47,361 bases of DNA from an uncultured Collinsella sp. (GCA_900545165.1 UQYA01000006.1:1-47361), one strand, 5' to 3'. Positions 32,773 through 42,396 are shown, counted from the first letter of the stretch. Notes: generated from the letters alone by a model not told the origin. Numbers and translations are program-made.

Positions 32773-33903
32773 CTATTGCCTCTTGAGCTTGCGTTCAATA
32801 AGACTTCTAGTTGCATCGATGATGAGAAGTGCCAGAGCAAAGACGATGCTAATGACGATACCCGTGACGATACATATAGCTGCCGGGCTGTTTTGGCTGA
32901 TCAGTATGTTTGCGAGCAACGTATTGAAGACGGGACGCCACAGGCTACTGGTGAGCGACTGCATCACATAGAAACCAAGCGTGGCGGTCGATAAGGTGAC
33001 GATGACACCTGCGGTCCGTGGATTGCCTGAGGCCCTGCGCCGGGTCGCCGCAAAGAGCAGAGAGGCGGCAGCGAGGGCAAACGAGATCAACGAGGTTGAT
33101 TTGTAGGAGAGGACTGCCATCGCCGTGAGGTTGCCGGTGAAGGAGAGTGCTCCTTCCAGGATGGTGGCGAGCGCCAAAACCGTTACGAGCGAGCGCATGC
33201 CCAAGGCGCCCGCCCTGTCCGAATCCATGGCGTCGGTTACGTCGCGGAGCAGTCCGCCGATCAAAAACGCGACTACGTACGTGGTAGCGCTCATGAGCTT
33301 TTGGAGCCAAGAAAACTCGCCGGCGCTTGTCGCACTCATGGCGGCCAAATACCCGTTAACAACGAATACGAGGATTCCAACGGCGATGACCGTCGTCGTG
33401 TAGGTTTTCTGGGAGAGTCGGCTCTTGGCCAGTCCAAACCATGGCGCCATGAAAACTGTGGCGGCATAGACCCAGATAAACTCAAGCCCAAGCGTGTACC
33501 AATAGTGCGTATTGAGGGTAACATCGGGAATGGGGGAGACGACCGTGGACCTCGCGAGCGCCACGACGCAATAAAACGCAGTAGGCATAACGACCTTGCC
33601 AAGGCGCTGCGTCGTCCGTTGCAGTTGCGACTTCCACGTTGCTCCACCGTCCCAAGCACGCGCGGCAGAAGCGATGAGAAAATAACCCGAGATCATAAAG
33701 AAGACCTCATTGGCCCAACAGCCCAGCAGGTTAATGAACCCCAGCAGTCCCGAATAGGGAAAGGCGGCGAGAGGCGCATATTCCGGTATGCCGGCATAGG
33801 TGGTCTGAAAGGTCCACTGAAAAGTGTGGAACACCGCGATGCCGGCGACCGCGATTAAGCGCAGCGCTTCGATGGGTATGTTGCGTGCGGCTTTGGGCTG
33901 CAT
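32773..33903 (-). CDS. Membrane acyltransferase (acyltransferase-3 family)
   Basis: A 376-residue integral membrane protein with about ten hydrophobic segments. It opens with RNIPIEALRLIAVAGIAVFHTFQW, the family start with the catalytic His in AVFH (about residue 21), and FFMISGYFL matches the family's second motif. Such OafA/WecH-type enzymes transfer acetyl or similar groups to surface sugars, so this one probably decorates the glycan made by the neighbouring transferases. AAAGGA precedes the ATG at 33903. It is divergent from the glycosyltransferase operon, and the 111-base gap contains a TATATA stretch that may serve either direction. Confidence 0.85.
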   Translation of the reverse strand: MQPKAARNIPIEALRLIAVAGIAVFHTFQWTFQTTYAGIPEYAPLAAFPYSGLLGFINLLGCWANEVFFMISGYFLIASAARAWDGGATWKSQLQRTTQRLGKVVMPTAFYCVVALARSTVVSPIPDVTLNTHYWYTLGLEFIWVYAATVFMAPWFGLAKSRLSQKTYTTTVIAVGILVFVVNGYLAAMSATSAGEFSWLQKLMSATTYVVAFLIGGLLRDVTDAMDSDRAGALGMRSLVTVLALATILEGALSFTGNLTAMAVLSYKSTSLISFALAAASLLFAATRRRASGNPRTAGVIVTLSTATLGFYVMQSLTSSLWRPVFNTLLANILISQNSPAAICIVTGIVISIVFALALLIIDATRSLIERKLKRQ

Positions 33904-34014
33904 GACGTCCTTTCGTATCGGTTTTCCTCTGCGAGCTCCATAGATTATATAAACGTCCGCGGGCGGGACGACCCTTTGATACCATTAACGGCAGGTAATT
34001 CCTAAGGAGCATAA

Positions 34015-35118
34015 TTGTCTACTAATTCCTCTGGCAGCCCTGTTCTGTCGCTGCTTATTCCCATTTACAATGTTCAGCGTTACCTGCGCGAGTGCCTCGA
34101 TTCCGCCCTGGCGCAGACGCTCAAGGATATTGAGATCATCTGCATTAACGACGGGTCGACCGACAACTCGCCGGCGATTATTCGCGAGTATATGGAGCGC
34201 GATAGGCGCGTCAAGATGATCGACAAGGCCAACAGCGGTTACGGCGACTCGATGAACCACGGTCTGGAGATGGCGCGTGGCAAGTACGTGGGCATCTTGG
34301 AGTCCGATGACTTTATGGCGTCCGACGCACTCGAAAAGCTTGTCTCGGCCGCCGATAGCAATAATGCCGACTTTGCGAAGGCGAACTTTGATTTCTACTG
34401 GTCTAAGCCCGAGGAGCGCCGTTCGCTGCACGAGATGTTTAAGGCCAAGGACTGCGGCAAGCCGGTGCACCCGAGCGATACGACGCAGTTCTTTAAGCAA
34501 AAGCCGTCGATTTGGTCGGCCGTGTACCGTCGCGATTTTCTTGAGCGCAACGGCATTACGTTCCTGCCGACTCCGGGGGCATCCTTTCAGGACACGTCAT
34601 TCGCCTTTAAGGTGATCGCGTGCGCCGATAAGGCTGTTTACCTGCACGATGCCGTGTTGTCGTATCGCCAGGACAACGAGAATTCCTCGGTCAATTCTTC
34701 GGCTAAGGTCTTTTGCGTCAATACCGAGTATGCCGAGATTGAGCGTTGGATTCGAGAGGATTATGCCCGCGACCACGTAAGCGGCGATGTCGCGCGCATG
34801 CTCAAGTTCAATCAGCTCATTAAGTACGATTCGTACATGTGGAACTACGTGCGTCTGGCGCCTAAGTTCTATAAGGAGTTCCTGGTTCAGATGGCCAAGG
34901 AGTTCCAAGCGGCCTTGGACGCGGGGGAGTTTTCGCTTGACGACCTCAAGCCGTGGAAGCGCGCAAATCTCGCTGTCATCCTCAGAGATCCTGAGGGCTG
35001 GGTTGACGAGCATCCGAGTTTTGCGACGGATGGTGCCTTGGGGCGCGCCAAGTATTACGCCTCGGTTGGAGGCCCAGGCGTGGTCGCCGCCTTCCTCATC
35101 GAATCGCTGAGGGGGTAG
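34015..35118 (+). CDS. Family 2 glycosyltransferase (paralogue A)
   Basis: A 367-residue GT2 enzyme: VLSLLIPIYNVQRYLRECLDS, EIICINDGSTDNSP, and the DxD-type motif in ILESDDFM. A C-terminal helical part of about 150 residues follows. The start codon is TTG at 34015, shown by AAGGAG six bases upstream and the lack of a nearby ATG. It is very similar in protein and DNA to the gene at 36240-37358, including the KMIDKANSGYGDSMN block, so the two arose by duplication. It is the first gene of a five-gene plus-strand run. Confidence 0.88.
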   Translation: MSTNSSGSPVLSLLIPIYNVQRYLRECLDSALAQTLKDIEIICINDGSTDNSPAIIREYMERDRRVKMIDKANSGYGDSMNHGLEMARGKYVGILESDDFMASDALEKLVSAADSNNADFAKANFDFYWSKPEERRSLHEMFKAKDCGKPVHPSDTTQFFKQKPSIWSAVYRRDFLERNGITFLPTPGASFQDTSFAFKVIACADKAVYLHDAVLSYRQDNENSSVNSSAKVFCVNTEYAEIERWIREDYARDHVSGDVARMLKFNQLIKYDSYMWNYVRLAPKFYKEFLVQMAKEFQAALDAGEFSLDDLKPWKRANLAVILRDPEGWVDEHPSFATDGALGRAKYYASVGGPGVVAAFLIESLRG

Positions 35119-35124
35119 GTCGGC

Positions 35125-36165
35125 ATGGGAGAGGCCTCGTGTCCTAAAGCTACCATTGTCGTCCCCGTTTACAACTCTGCGCGCTCCATTCAGCGATGCC
35201 TCGATTCGCTGTTGGCCCAGTCCGAGCGCTCGATTCAGGTTGTCTGCGTCAACGACGGTTCGACTGATGATTCGTTGAACGTGTTGCGCCAGATTGCGCA
35301 GGCCGATGATCGCGTACTGGTGATTGATCAGGAAAACGCGGGCGTCTCGTGTGCTCGAAATGTCGGAATCGATGCCGCCGAGGGCGAGACCGTCTTTTTT
35401 GTGGACGCCGACGATTACATCGATGCCCAGACGATCGAGCGCGTGCTGCATGCCATGAAGTCTGCAGATGCCGAGGCCGCCGTTTTTGGCGGCGTCTGTG
35501 AACCTGCCGATGCTGCCCCCAAACGCGTCCAGCAACTCATGAGCCCCAAAGCTGGTACCTTCGGCGCCCGTGATCCCCAACTGCTGTTCCATTCGAATGC
35601 GCGGCCCTATGCCTGCCGTGCAGCCTTTTCGCGCGAGCTGCTCAATCGCGAAGGCATACGCTTCGCCCCCGGTTTGGCTTTGGGCGAGGACGTCGTCTTC
35701 CAATTTGCGGCTTATGCGCTTGCCCGCAGGACCGTCGTCATGCCTGACAAGTTCTACCACTACGTGATGGAGAGCGAATCGGCGACGCACGAGTTCAACA
35801 GTGCCGAGGCGCGCGCCAAAAAGCTTGACGCCCACATGAAGATGCTCGAGGAGGTCTTGGAAGACTGGGCGGCCTATGGTCTTTTGGACCTGTGTCCCGG
35901 CGAGCTGATAACTTGGTTTTTGGACCTAATTGTGTTCGATCTGGCGCGCTTGGATGCCGATGACTTCCATCGCGTGGCGGCTCGCGTCAACGTGGACCTC
36001 ACGACGTTTTTGGGAACGGAGTGGGCGGATATGCCTGCTAAGGGTGCCGTTCGCCGTGTTGCCCACAAGCTCGTTGCGGCGACCTCGGGCGTTTCGATGG
36101 CAGACGCCACGCTGTTCTATCTTTCGACTCGCGGTCTCAAAGCCTGCCTGGAGCGCTTTCTATAA
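35125..36165 (+). CDS. Family 2 glycosyltransferase
   Basis: A 346-residue GT2 enzyme with KATIVVPVYNSARSIQRCLDSL at the N-terminus, QVVCVNDGSTDDS, GVSCARNVGID, and the metal-binding VFFVDADDYID. It starts 6 bases after the previous stop with a GGGGGTAGG stretch upstream, clearly the same operon. It lies between the two duplicated transferase genes and is not a close copy of them. Donor and acceptor sugars cannot be read from the sequence. Confidence 0.87.
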   Translation: MGEASCPKATIVVPVYNSARSIQRCLDSLLAQSERSIQVVCVNDGSTDDSLNVLRQIAQADDRVLVIDQENAGVSCARNVGIDAAEGETVFFVDADDYIDAQTIERVLHAMKSADAEAAVFGGVCEPADAAPKRVQQLMSPKAGTFGARDPQLLFHSNARPYACRAAFSRELLNREGIRFAPGLALGEDVVFQFAAYALARRTVVMPDKFYHYVMESESATHEFNSAEARAKKLDAHMKMLEEVLEDWAAYGLLDLCPGELITWFLDLIVFDLARLDADDFHRVAARVNVDLTTFLGTEWADMPAKGAVRRVAHKLVAATSGVSMADATLFYLSTRGLKACLERFL

Positions 36166-36239
36166 TTCCAAGCGCTGCCGCCCGCCGCAACTCGGCTGCT
36201 AAAATAACCCTGTTACACGCTATTCAACGGGAGGTTCTC

Positions 36240-37358
36240 TTGCAGAACTCTGATACCCCTAAAGTTTCGCTGCTTGTCCCCATTTGCAATGTCGAGCGCT
36301 ATCTGCGCGTGTGCCTCGATTCCGCCGTGGCGCAGACGCTCAATGACATCGAGATCATCTGCATCAACGACGGCTCCACCGATAGCTCGCCGGATATCAT
36401 CCGCGAGTACATGGAGCACGACCCCCGTGTAAAGATGATCGACAAGGCCAACAGCGGCTACGGCGACTCGATGAACCGTGGCCTGGAGATGGCGCGCGGT
36501 GAGTACGTGGGCATCCTTGAGTCCGACGACTTTATGTTTGAGGATTCGCTTCAAAAGCTGGTCGCCAAGGCCGATGCTGAGCATGCCGATGCGGTAAAGG
36601 GCGACTTTTATCTGTATTGGTCCACGCCCAGCGAGCGACGTGAGCTGTTTGGGATTATCGACGAGCATATGACGGGCGCCGCGTATCGCCCCGTCGATCG
36701 CCCGGGCATCTTCTACCGCAAACCTTCCATTTGGTCGGCTATCTATCGGCGCGCGTTCCTCAACGACAATCAGATTCGCTTCCTTCCCACGCCGGGTGCC
36801 TCGTATCAGGATGCGGGTTTTAACTTTAAGGTCTGGGCATGCGCCGAGCGTGCTGCGTTTATCGCGGACCCCATTTTGTGCTATCGCCAAGACAACGAGA
36901 AGAGCTCCGTTAATTCGCCCAACAAGGTATTTTGCGTGTGCGACGAATACGCCGAGATGCAGCGCTTTTTGGATGAACGCCCCGAGCTTAAGGCTCAGCT
37001 TCAGGGTATTTTAATGCGCATGAAGGTCGATACGTACCGTTGGAACGATGAGCGCCTGGTCGATGAACTGCGCGAGCAGTTTTGGAAGAAAGCCTCGTCC
37101 GAGCTCAAGGCCGACTGGGATGCCGGTCGCTTTGATCTGTCGCTGTTTGATCCGCGTGGCGAGACCGACTTGCGCCTGATGGTCAAGTCGCCCCGCGCCT
37201 ATATCGATTCGCGCTTTGACTTTAAGAAGCCGGGCAAGCTCAATACGTTTAAGCATTACTTTAAGATTGGCGGCCTGCCGCTGGTCTGGCGTGTGCTGAC
37301 GTATCAGTGCACCTACGGCGACAACCCGCACCCCGATGACGTTCCGGCCGCACAGTAG
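36240..37358 (+). CDS. Family 2 glycosyltransferase (paralogue B)
   Basis: A 372-residue GT2 enzyme closely related to paralogue A at 34015-35118. The catalytic half is nearly the same (EIICINDGSTDSSP, KMIDKANSGYGDSMN, ILESDDFM) while the C-terminal third diverges. It also starts with TTG (36240), eleven bases after the start of GGGAGG. About 74 bases of untranslated sequence separate it from the previous gene, which may hold an internal promoter (TAAAAT near 36201, -35 not clear). Confidence 0.87.
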   Translation: MQNSDTPKVSLLVPICNVERYLRVCLDSAVAQTLNDIEIICINDGSTDSSPDIIREYMEHDPRVKMIDKANSGYGDSMNRGLEMARGEYVGILESDDFMFEDSLQKLVAKADAEHADAVKGDFYLYWSTPSERRELFGIIDEHMTGAAYRPVDRPGIFYRKPSIWSAIYRRAFLNDNQIRFLPTPGASYQDAGFNFKVWACAERAAFIADPILCYRQDNEKSSVNSPNKVFCVCDEYAEMQRFLDERPELKAQLQGILMRMKVDTYRWNDERLVDELREQFWKKASSELKADWDAGRFDLSLFDPRGETDLRLMVKSPRAYIDSRFDFKKPGKLNTFKHYFKIGGLPLVWRVLTYQCTYGDNPHPDDVPAAQ

Positions 37359-37370
37359 GAGCGAGTGACT

Positions 37371-38438
37371 ATGGCTACCCCCAAGATTTCCGTTGTCGTT
37401 CCCATCTATAAAGTGGAGGAGTGCCTGGCCTGGTGCCTGGACTCCCTGCTTGCGCAGGACATGCCCGATTGGGAAGGCGTGCTGGTCAACGATGGCTCGC
37501 CGGACGGCTCGCGCGATATTGCGGCTGCCTATTGCGAAAAGGACGCGCGCTTTACGCTGGTCGATAAGGAGAACGGCGGCCTGTCGAGTGCGCGTAATGC
37601 AGGCATCGCCGCGTCCACGGCGCCTATCGTTGCGTTTTTGGATTCCGACGACCGATTTACGCCCGATGCATGCCGCGTGATCGTCGATGCCTTTGAGCGC
37701 GAGGACTGCGACGTTTTGACCTTTGGCGCGAATCCGTATCCGCTTGAGGCGGGGTATCCGTGGCTTAACTATGTGCTGAGCCCGCGCGATGTGTCGTTTG
37801 AAGGCTATAGCTCCGACCTACTGTTTAAGGAAGCATCTCGCCCGTTTGCATGGCGCACCGCCTGCAAGCGTGAGTTTTTGCTGGGCAACGGGATCGTGTT
37901 CGACGAAACCGTTAAGTATGGCGAGGACCAGGTCTTCGATTTTGCCGTGTACGGTCGTTCGCACAAGACCGCGCTTATCTCGAACAAGCTGTATGATTAC
38001 CGCGTGGCGCGCAAGGGTTCGCTCATGGACACCATGCGCTACGACGACGAGACGCGTCTGCTGGAGCACGTGAAGATTTACTCTGCGGTGCTGGCTGACT
38101 GGCAGCGCGACGGTCTCGATGCTCAGCATGCCGATGACCTGGCGTACTTCCTCTGCGATCTGGTGCTGTACGATGCGCTCAGGCTGTTGAGTACGGATTG
38201 CGGCAAGGTGTTTGCTGCCGTTGCCACGGCGCTTGCCGGTTCTGCCGTGGGCAGCGATGCTGCGCTCGCACAATGCGCTCCTTCTGTTGCTGCTATGGTG
38301 CGTGCGGCGCTTACCAGCAAGGCCCCCAATGTCCGTGCGTGCAAAAAGCTCATGTTCGATTACGATGTCTTGAGGTTTGGGCGCCTGGGTGCCTGCAAGC
38401 GCGTGGCAGCGAACGCCCTGGGAAAGCGAGAAGTGTAG
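37371..38438 (+). CDS. Family 2 glycosyltransferase
   Basis: A 355-residue GT2 enzyme: KISVVVPIYKVEECLAWCLDS, GVLVNDGSPDGSRDI, GGLSSARNAGI, and the DxD site in VAFLDSDDRF. Its C-terminal part is helical (VKIYSAVLADWQRDG...). The ATG at 37371 has AGGAG at 37357-37361; an in-frame GTG six bases earlier is too close to that site. The gene ends directly against the start of the next one (TAG then ATG), so the two are translationally linked. Confidence 0.87.
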   Translation: MATPKISVVVPIYKVEECLAWCLDSLLAQDMPDWEGVLVNDGSPDGSRDIAAAYCEKDARFTLVDKENGGLSSARNAGIAASTAPIVAFLDSDDRFTPDACRVIVDAFEREDCDVLTFGANPYPLEAGYPWLNYVLSPRDVSFEGYSSDLLFKEASRPFAWRTACKREFLLGNGIVFDETVKYGEDQVFDFAVYGRSHKTALISNKLYDYRVARKGSLMDTMRYDDETRLLEHVKIYSAVLADWQRDGLDAQHADDLAYFLCDLVLYDALRLLSTDCGKVFAAVATALAGSAVGSDAALAQCAPSVAAMVRAALTSKAPNVRACKKLMFDYDVLRFGRLGACKRVAANALGKREV

Positions 38439-40925
38439 ATGAGTATCAAGCGTTTGGCACTTTGCCGCAGCCAGGGCCGTCTTTTTGTGCTGCTTCGTTT
38501 TGCCGGTCAGGATGTCGCCGCGCTTATTGAGCGGGAGGCCTCTCAGGCGTTTGCCCATGCGACTACGAGCGGTTCTTGTTTGCCGTCACTGGTGCTCCCG
38601 GTCGATCATGGCCGTGTGCTGGCGCTATGCCCTTCTGTTTCCGATTACGAGCGCGAGCTCGCCGTTTTGGTGCTTCCGTTTTTGGATGGCTCGTCGATGG
38701 ATGCCGTTTTTGCATCCGGTGGCCAAAGGTTGGGCTCTATTCGTCTCGATAGCCGCGTGGCCAAATTGGAATCCAAGATTAACTACAAAGCAAAGCCTGC
38801 GCTGTGCGCGCTTATCCGCGATGCGCAGCGTGGCGAACACTGCGGCCGCTACGAGATCGATGCCATTCGCTATTTGCCGGCAGACGTCGGCGCGGTGTGG
38901 CGCTATGAGGTTACCTGGGCGGGAGACCCCCAGTGCGCGCCTGAGCTCCAGATCTTCGATACGCATATGAATGCCATCGATGTTACCGTGCATGTGTTTG
39001 AATCGCAGGTCGATGTTCCGCAGCAGAACGGATGCCGCATCAATAAATCGTATCTGAGTGTTGAGATGCCTCAGGATATACGAGATTTTGTCGCGATCGT
39101 GAGCGATCCCACAGAGCGGATCCAAAGCGGGTTTTGCGCCATGGATGGTCGCCTGTACAACGGCATGGTCGACGACAGCTGGAACCGTATGAAGGACGCG
39201 CGTGCAGACGACGCAGCTTATCGACGTTGGTTTGAGCAGCATCGCGCAAAGCCGGGCGATTTGGCGTGCCAGCGTGTCGCTTCGGCGGCCTTTGCCTATA
39301 GACCGCTCGTGAGCATTGTGGTGCCGTGCTACAAGACTGATCGGGTCTACCTGCGCGAGCTGCTGGAATCGGTGCAAGCCCAGAGCTATGACAACTGGGA
39401 ATTGCTGCTTATGGACGCCTCGCCCGAATGGGACGCGGTGGCCACCCTTGCGGCAGGTGCCAACGACGAGCACATCCGTCGCATCGAGCTTCCCGGCAAC
39501 GGCGGCATTGTGGTCAACACCAACGCAGGTATCGAGCAAGCGACAGGCGACTACATCGCTTTCTTGGACCACGATGACATTCTGGAACCGGACGCGTTAT
39601 TCCAGTATGTTTCCGCGCTGAACAAGGCGGCCGAGGGCGAGCGTCCCCAGGTCCTGTTCTGTGATGAGGACATGTTCCAGAAAACGGGGGAGTGGGGCCA
39701 GCCGGTCTTTAAGACCGTACTCAACGTCGACCTGCTCTATAGCCATAACTGCGTGACGCATTTCCTGATGGTGGAGAAGGCGCTCATCGATCACATTGGT
39801 ATGTCCCCAGAAGACGTTGCGGGCGCCCAGGACTACGACTTGACGCTTCGCTGCCTTGCAGCCGGCGCGCGCTTTGAGCACGTTGCGCATGTGCTGTATC
39901 ACTGGCGCGTGCATCCGGGATCGACCGCCGATGGCTCTGCCGATAGCAAGCCGTATGCCATTGAAGCGGGTCGTCTTGCGCTGCAGCGCCACTTTAACGC
40001 GCTGGGCGTTCACGGAACGGTCGAGGAGACCGAGACGCCGTTTGTCTACCGCATGCGCCATGCGCTGCCGGAGCCTGCGCCGCTGGTGAGCATTGTGATC
40101 CCCACCAAGGATCACATTGAGACGCTCGATGCCTGTGTGATGTCGATCGCCCAGAAGGCCACGTATACCAATTACGAGATCGTCTTGGTGGAGAACAACA
40201 GTGAAGCCCCGGAGACGTTTGCGTATTACGAAACCCTGCCAGAGCGCGTGGCTGCAGCATCCGAAGGCAAGGGCATCGCGCGCGTTGTGTACTGGCCGGG
40301 CGAGTTCAATTACTCTCAGATCATCAATTTTGGTGTGAAGCACGCCAAGGGTGACTACCTGCTGCTGCTGAACAACGATACCGAGGTCATAAGCCCGGAC
40401 TTTATCGAAGAGATGATGGGCTATCTGCAGCGTCCCGATGCGGGCGTGGTGGGCGCCAAACTCTACTTTGCCGATCATCTGGTGCAGCATGCCGGCATTT
40501 TGATTGGCGTGCGTGGCGCACTTGCCCATGCCAACCAGGACTTCTCGGCAAAGCGCGAGGGCTATCTTGCCCGTGCCGTGCGCCCGGGCAACTTTAGCGC
40601 CGTGACGGGTGCCTGCCAGATGGTGCGACGCGACGTATTTGAGCGCGTCGGCGGCTACAACGAGGAATTCGCCGTCGGTTTTAACGACGCAGACTTTTGC
40701 CTGCGCGTGTGGGAGGCGGGTTACCGCACCATCTTTACGCCCTATGCCGAGCTGTACCACTACGAGTTCACCTCGCGCGGCAGGGAAGAGGCCAACGAGG
40801 AAAAGCTGCGCCGCTGGAAGCGTGAGCAGGCGCTGTTCATGCAGCACTGGCCTGAGTTCTTCCTCGATGGCGACCCGTGGCTCGGACCAAACCTATCCTC
40901 CGACAGTGAGTACTTCTCGTTTTAG
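38439..40925 (+). CDS. Large two-domain family 2 glycosyltransferase
   Basis: An 828-residue protein with two GT2 domains. Residues 1 to about 280 form an N-terminal region I do not recognise. GT2 domain 1 (about 288-500) has PLVSIVVPCYKTDRVYLRELL and IAFLDHDDILEPDA. GT2 domain 2 (about 545-780) has PLVSIVIPTKDHIETLDACV, LLLLNNDTEVISPDF and VTGACQMVRRDVFERVGG, the rhamnosyltransferase-like signature. The layout resembles WsaE- and RgpF-type polymerising transferases that make repeating units of wall polysaccharide. It is the last gene of the run; its stop overlaps the stop of the convergent ATPase gene, and no terminator lies between them. Confidence 0.88.
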   Translation: MSIKRLALCRSQGRLFVLLRFAGQDVAALIEREASQAFAHATTSGSCLPSLVLPVDHGRVLALCPSVSDYERELAVLVLPFLDGSSMDAVFASGGQRLGSIRLDSRVAKLESKINYKAKPALCALIRDAQRGEHCGRYEIDAIRYLPADVGAVWRYEVTWAGDPQCAPELQIFDTHMNAIDVTVHVFESQVDVPQQNGCRINKSYLSVEMPQDIRDFVAIVSDPTERIQSGFCAMDGRLYNGMVDDSWNRMKDARADDAAYRRWFEQHRAKPGDLACQRVASAAFAYRPLVSIVVPCYKTDRVYLRELLESVQAQSYDNWELLLMDASPEWDAVATLAAGANDEHIRRIELPGNGGIVVNTNAGIEQATGDYIAFLDHDDILEPDALFQYVSALNKAAEGERPQVLFCDEDMFQKTGEWGQPVFKTVLNVDLLYSHNCVTHFLMVEKALIDHIGMSPEDVAGAQDYDLTLRCLAAGARFEHVAHVLYHWRVHPGSTADGSADSKPYAIEAGRLALQRHFNALGVHGTVEETETPFVYRMRHALPEPAPLVSIVIPTKDHIETLDACVMSIAQKATYTNYEIVLVENNSEAPETFAYYETLPERVAAASEGKGIARVVYWPGEFNYSQIINFGVKHAKGDYLLLLNNDTEVISPDFIEEMMGYLQRPDAGVVGAKLYFADHLVQHAGILIGVRGALAHANQDFSAKREGYLARAVRPGNFSAVTGACQMVRRDVFERVGGYNEEFAVGFNDADFCLRVWEAGYRTIFTPYAELYHYEFTSRGREEANEEKLRRWKREQALFMQHWPEFFLDGDPWLGPNLSSDSEYFSF

Positions 40926-41899
40926 TGCGAAGTAATGCCAAGGTCCGGCAAAGTATCCTCCAGAGCTGCAAGAGCGGTGGGGTTCAGGTACTCCTCGTTC
41001 AAGCAGCTCTTGTCATATCGAAAACGTGTGTCTCGTGAGCATTCGATGAGTTCTGCAGTAAAGAACTTCTCCCAGCTAAAGAACTTTGAGCTTTCGATAT
41101 GTTCAGCGGGGTTAAGCAGCATGTCCTTAATGTGTTTGCTGTTGAATAATCCCGACTTCAACACGAGCCATTCAAACGATTCCGGTAGGAATAGCTTGAT
41201 GTTCTTTCGGCGCAATAGAGCAGCTGCTTCCGCAATTTCTGGTCCAAAGGCGGCACCGTCGGCAATCACGAGGATGTCGTTTTCCGGTGCGTCCATAATG
41301 CAGTTGCAAATATTTGATTTGCCTCCCGCGCTGATGCATTTAATGCTGCTCTTTTTGCATAGCAAACTGAAGAATTCGTAGCCCGAATTTGTGTCCTCGA
41401 CAATGACAAGCTCGGGCCTCTCGCCTCTAAAATCAGTATCACCGTAAATACGATATGTAGAGGTGTAGACACGAGAGTAAACGGGATACTTCGTTGTGGT
41501 TCGGTTGGTGTTCTTAAGACCGTAGATTTCATCAACGCTATAGGGCAGTTGGCGCAGTGACTCTCTGGCGACAATTACGTAGTAGTTTGAGCTACGCTTT
41601 GCTTCATGGGCAAATTCTCTTGATCGAACAAAAGTATTGCCCTCATCAATAAAAACAATACTGCTGGAAATCTCTTGGAGATCTCTACGCCAATATTTTC
41701 CAGATATTGTTTTACAGGGCACTTTGCAACTTACTGTTACGCCGCTTTGTGCCCCAAGCTCTTCGTGAGCTGCCACCATATCAAGCAGAGTTGTCTTGCC
41801 TGTAGCACTGTTACCTTGGATGATGGTCAGATTTCTATTGATGGTCAGTTTAAACTGAACCCGGTTATTTTGAATAATTACCTTGTATGATCCGCGCAT
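40922..41899 (-). CDS. Small P-loop ATPase with TOPRIM-like motifs (partner of the DUF4869-like gene)
   Basis: A 325-residue protein. Walker A is GNSATGKTT (29-37) and Walker B IVFIDE (81-86), with only about 45 residues between them, so the ATPase is very compact. A second half contains ELVIVEDTNSGYEFF (Glu168), AGGKSNI (192-197) and DILVIADGAAFG (Asp214), an order reminiscent of TOPRIM domains in OLD-family nucleases. This is suggestive only. The ATG at 41899 overlaps the stop of the upstream gene (TGATG) and has GGGAGAA before it, so translation is coupled. Base composition is clearly more AT-rich than in the adjoining transferase genes, which suggests acquisition. Function unknown. Confidence 0.7.
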   Translation of the reverse strand: MRGSYKVIIQNNRVQFKLTINRNLTIIQGNSATGKTTLLDMVAAHEELGAQSGVTVSCKVPCKTISGKYWRRDLQEISSSIVFIDEGNTFVRSREFAHEAKRSSNYYVIVARESLRQLPYSVDEIYGLKNTNRTTTKYPVYSRVYTSTYRIYGDTDFRGERPELVIVEDTNSGYEFFSLLCKKSSIKCISAGGKSNICNCIMDAPENDILVIADGAAFGPEIAEAAALLRRKNIKLFLPESFEWLVLKSGLFNSKHIKDMLLNPAEHIESSKFFSWEKFFTAELIECSRDTRFRYDKSCLNEEYLNPTALAALEDTLPDLGITSH

Positions 41900-42348
41900 C
41901 AGGAGTTCTCCCTTAGGCATTTTCCAGCTATGGGGACAAGGTCAAACATTGTGTGGACTATATCGCCCGTATTTGCAATGGTTACCGTGAATTTGCCGTT
42001 TCCAAAATCCATTATGTGGTAGAGATTGATTGTTAGATCCTTTTGCGCGGCGATCCTCAGAATCCAGTAGGCGCAATTATCACCGCAATTTGAGGCGTTA
42101 TATATATTCTGCGGCATAAAGTACATAAGCAGTAGCGTTTTGGTGCCGCTGGATAGTTTCTCGGGAGGAATGATGCCTAGAATCTTGGTATCGATTGCAT
42201 TGGGGCCTACCACGGTGCCTTTGTCGATGGATTTTATGACCCTTTGGGCAAAGGAGTCTTGAAACCACTGGGGCGAATATACGTTATCGAAGTAAACGGA
42301 CGTGTTGTAGATAACGTTTTCCATATCACCATAGTGAATTGTTAGCAC
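41899..42348 (-). CDS. DUF4869-like protein, first gene of a two-gene module
   Basis: A 149-residue protein resembling the uncharacterised DUF4869 family from memory of its pattern: a start like MLTIHYGDMENVIYNTSVYF, then LGIIPPEKLSSGTKTLLLMY, NASNCGDNCAYWILRIA and LTINLYHIMDFG, ending IANTGDIVHTM. The start is GTG at 42348, preceded by AAGGAG. The ATG at 42378 lies almost on the expected transcription start and lacks a ribosome-binding site. CGDNC suggests a metal or redox pair. Its stop overlaps the ATPase start, so the products are made together and may form a complex. Confidence 0.68.
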   Translation of the reverse strand: MLTIHYGDMENVIYNTSVYFDNVYSPQWFQDSFAQRVIKSIDKGTVVGPNAIDTKILGIIPPEKLSSGTKTLLLMYFMPQNIYNASNCGDNCAYWILRIAAQKDLTINLYHIMDFGNGKFTVTIANTGDIVHTMFDLVPIAGKCLRENS

Positions 42349-42390
42349 GTCAGCTCCTTCGGCTTGCTGATTTGGCATCTAGTGAGATTG

Positions 42391-42396
42391 ATTATA
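42391..42396 (-). promoter_or_regulatory. -10 element of the DUF4869-like/ATPase operon
   Basis: A perfect TATAAT on the minus strand, about 43 bases before the GTG start. No good -35 is seen at the right distance. A hairpin GCGGGC-N7-GCCCGC (about 42411-42429) lies upstream of it. Confidence 0.55.
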
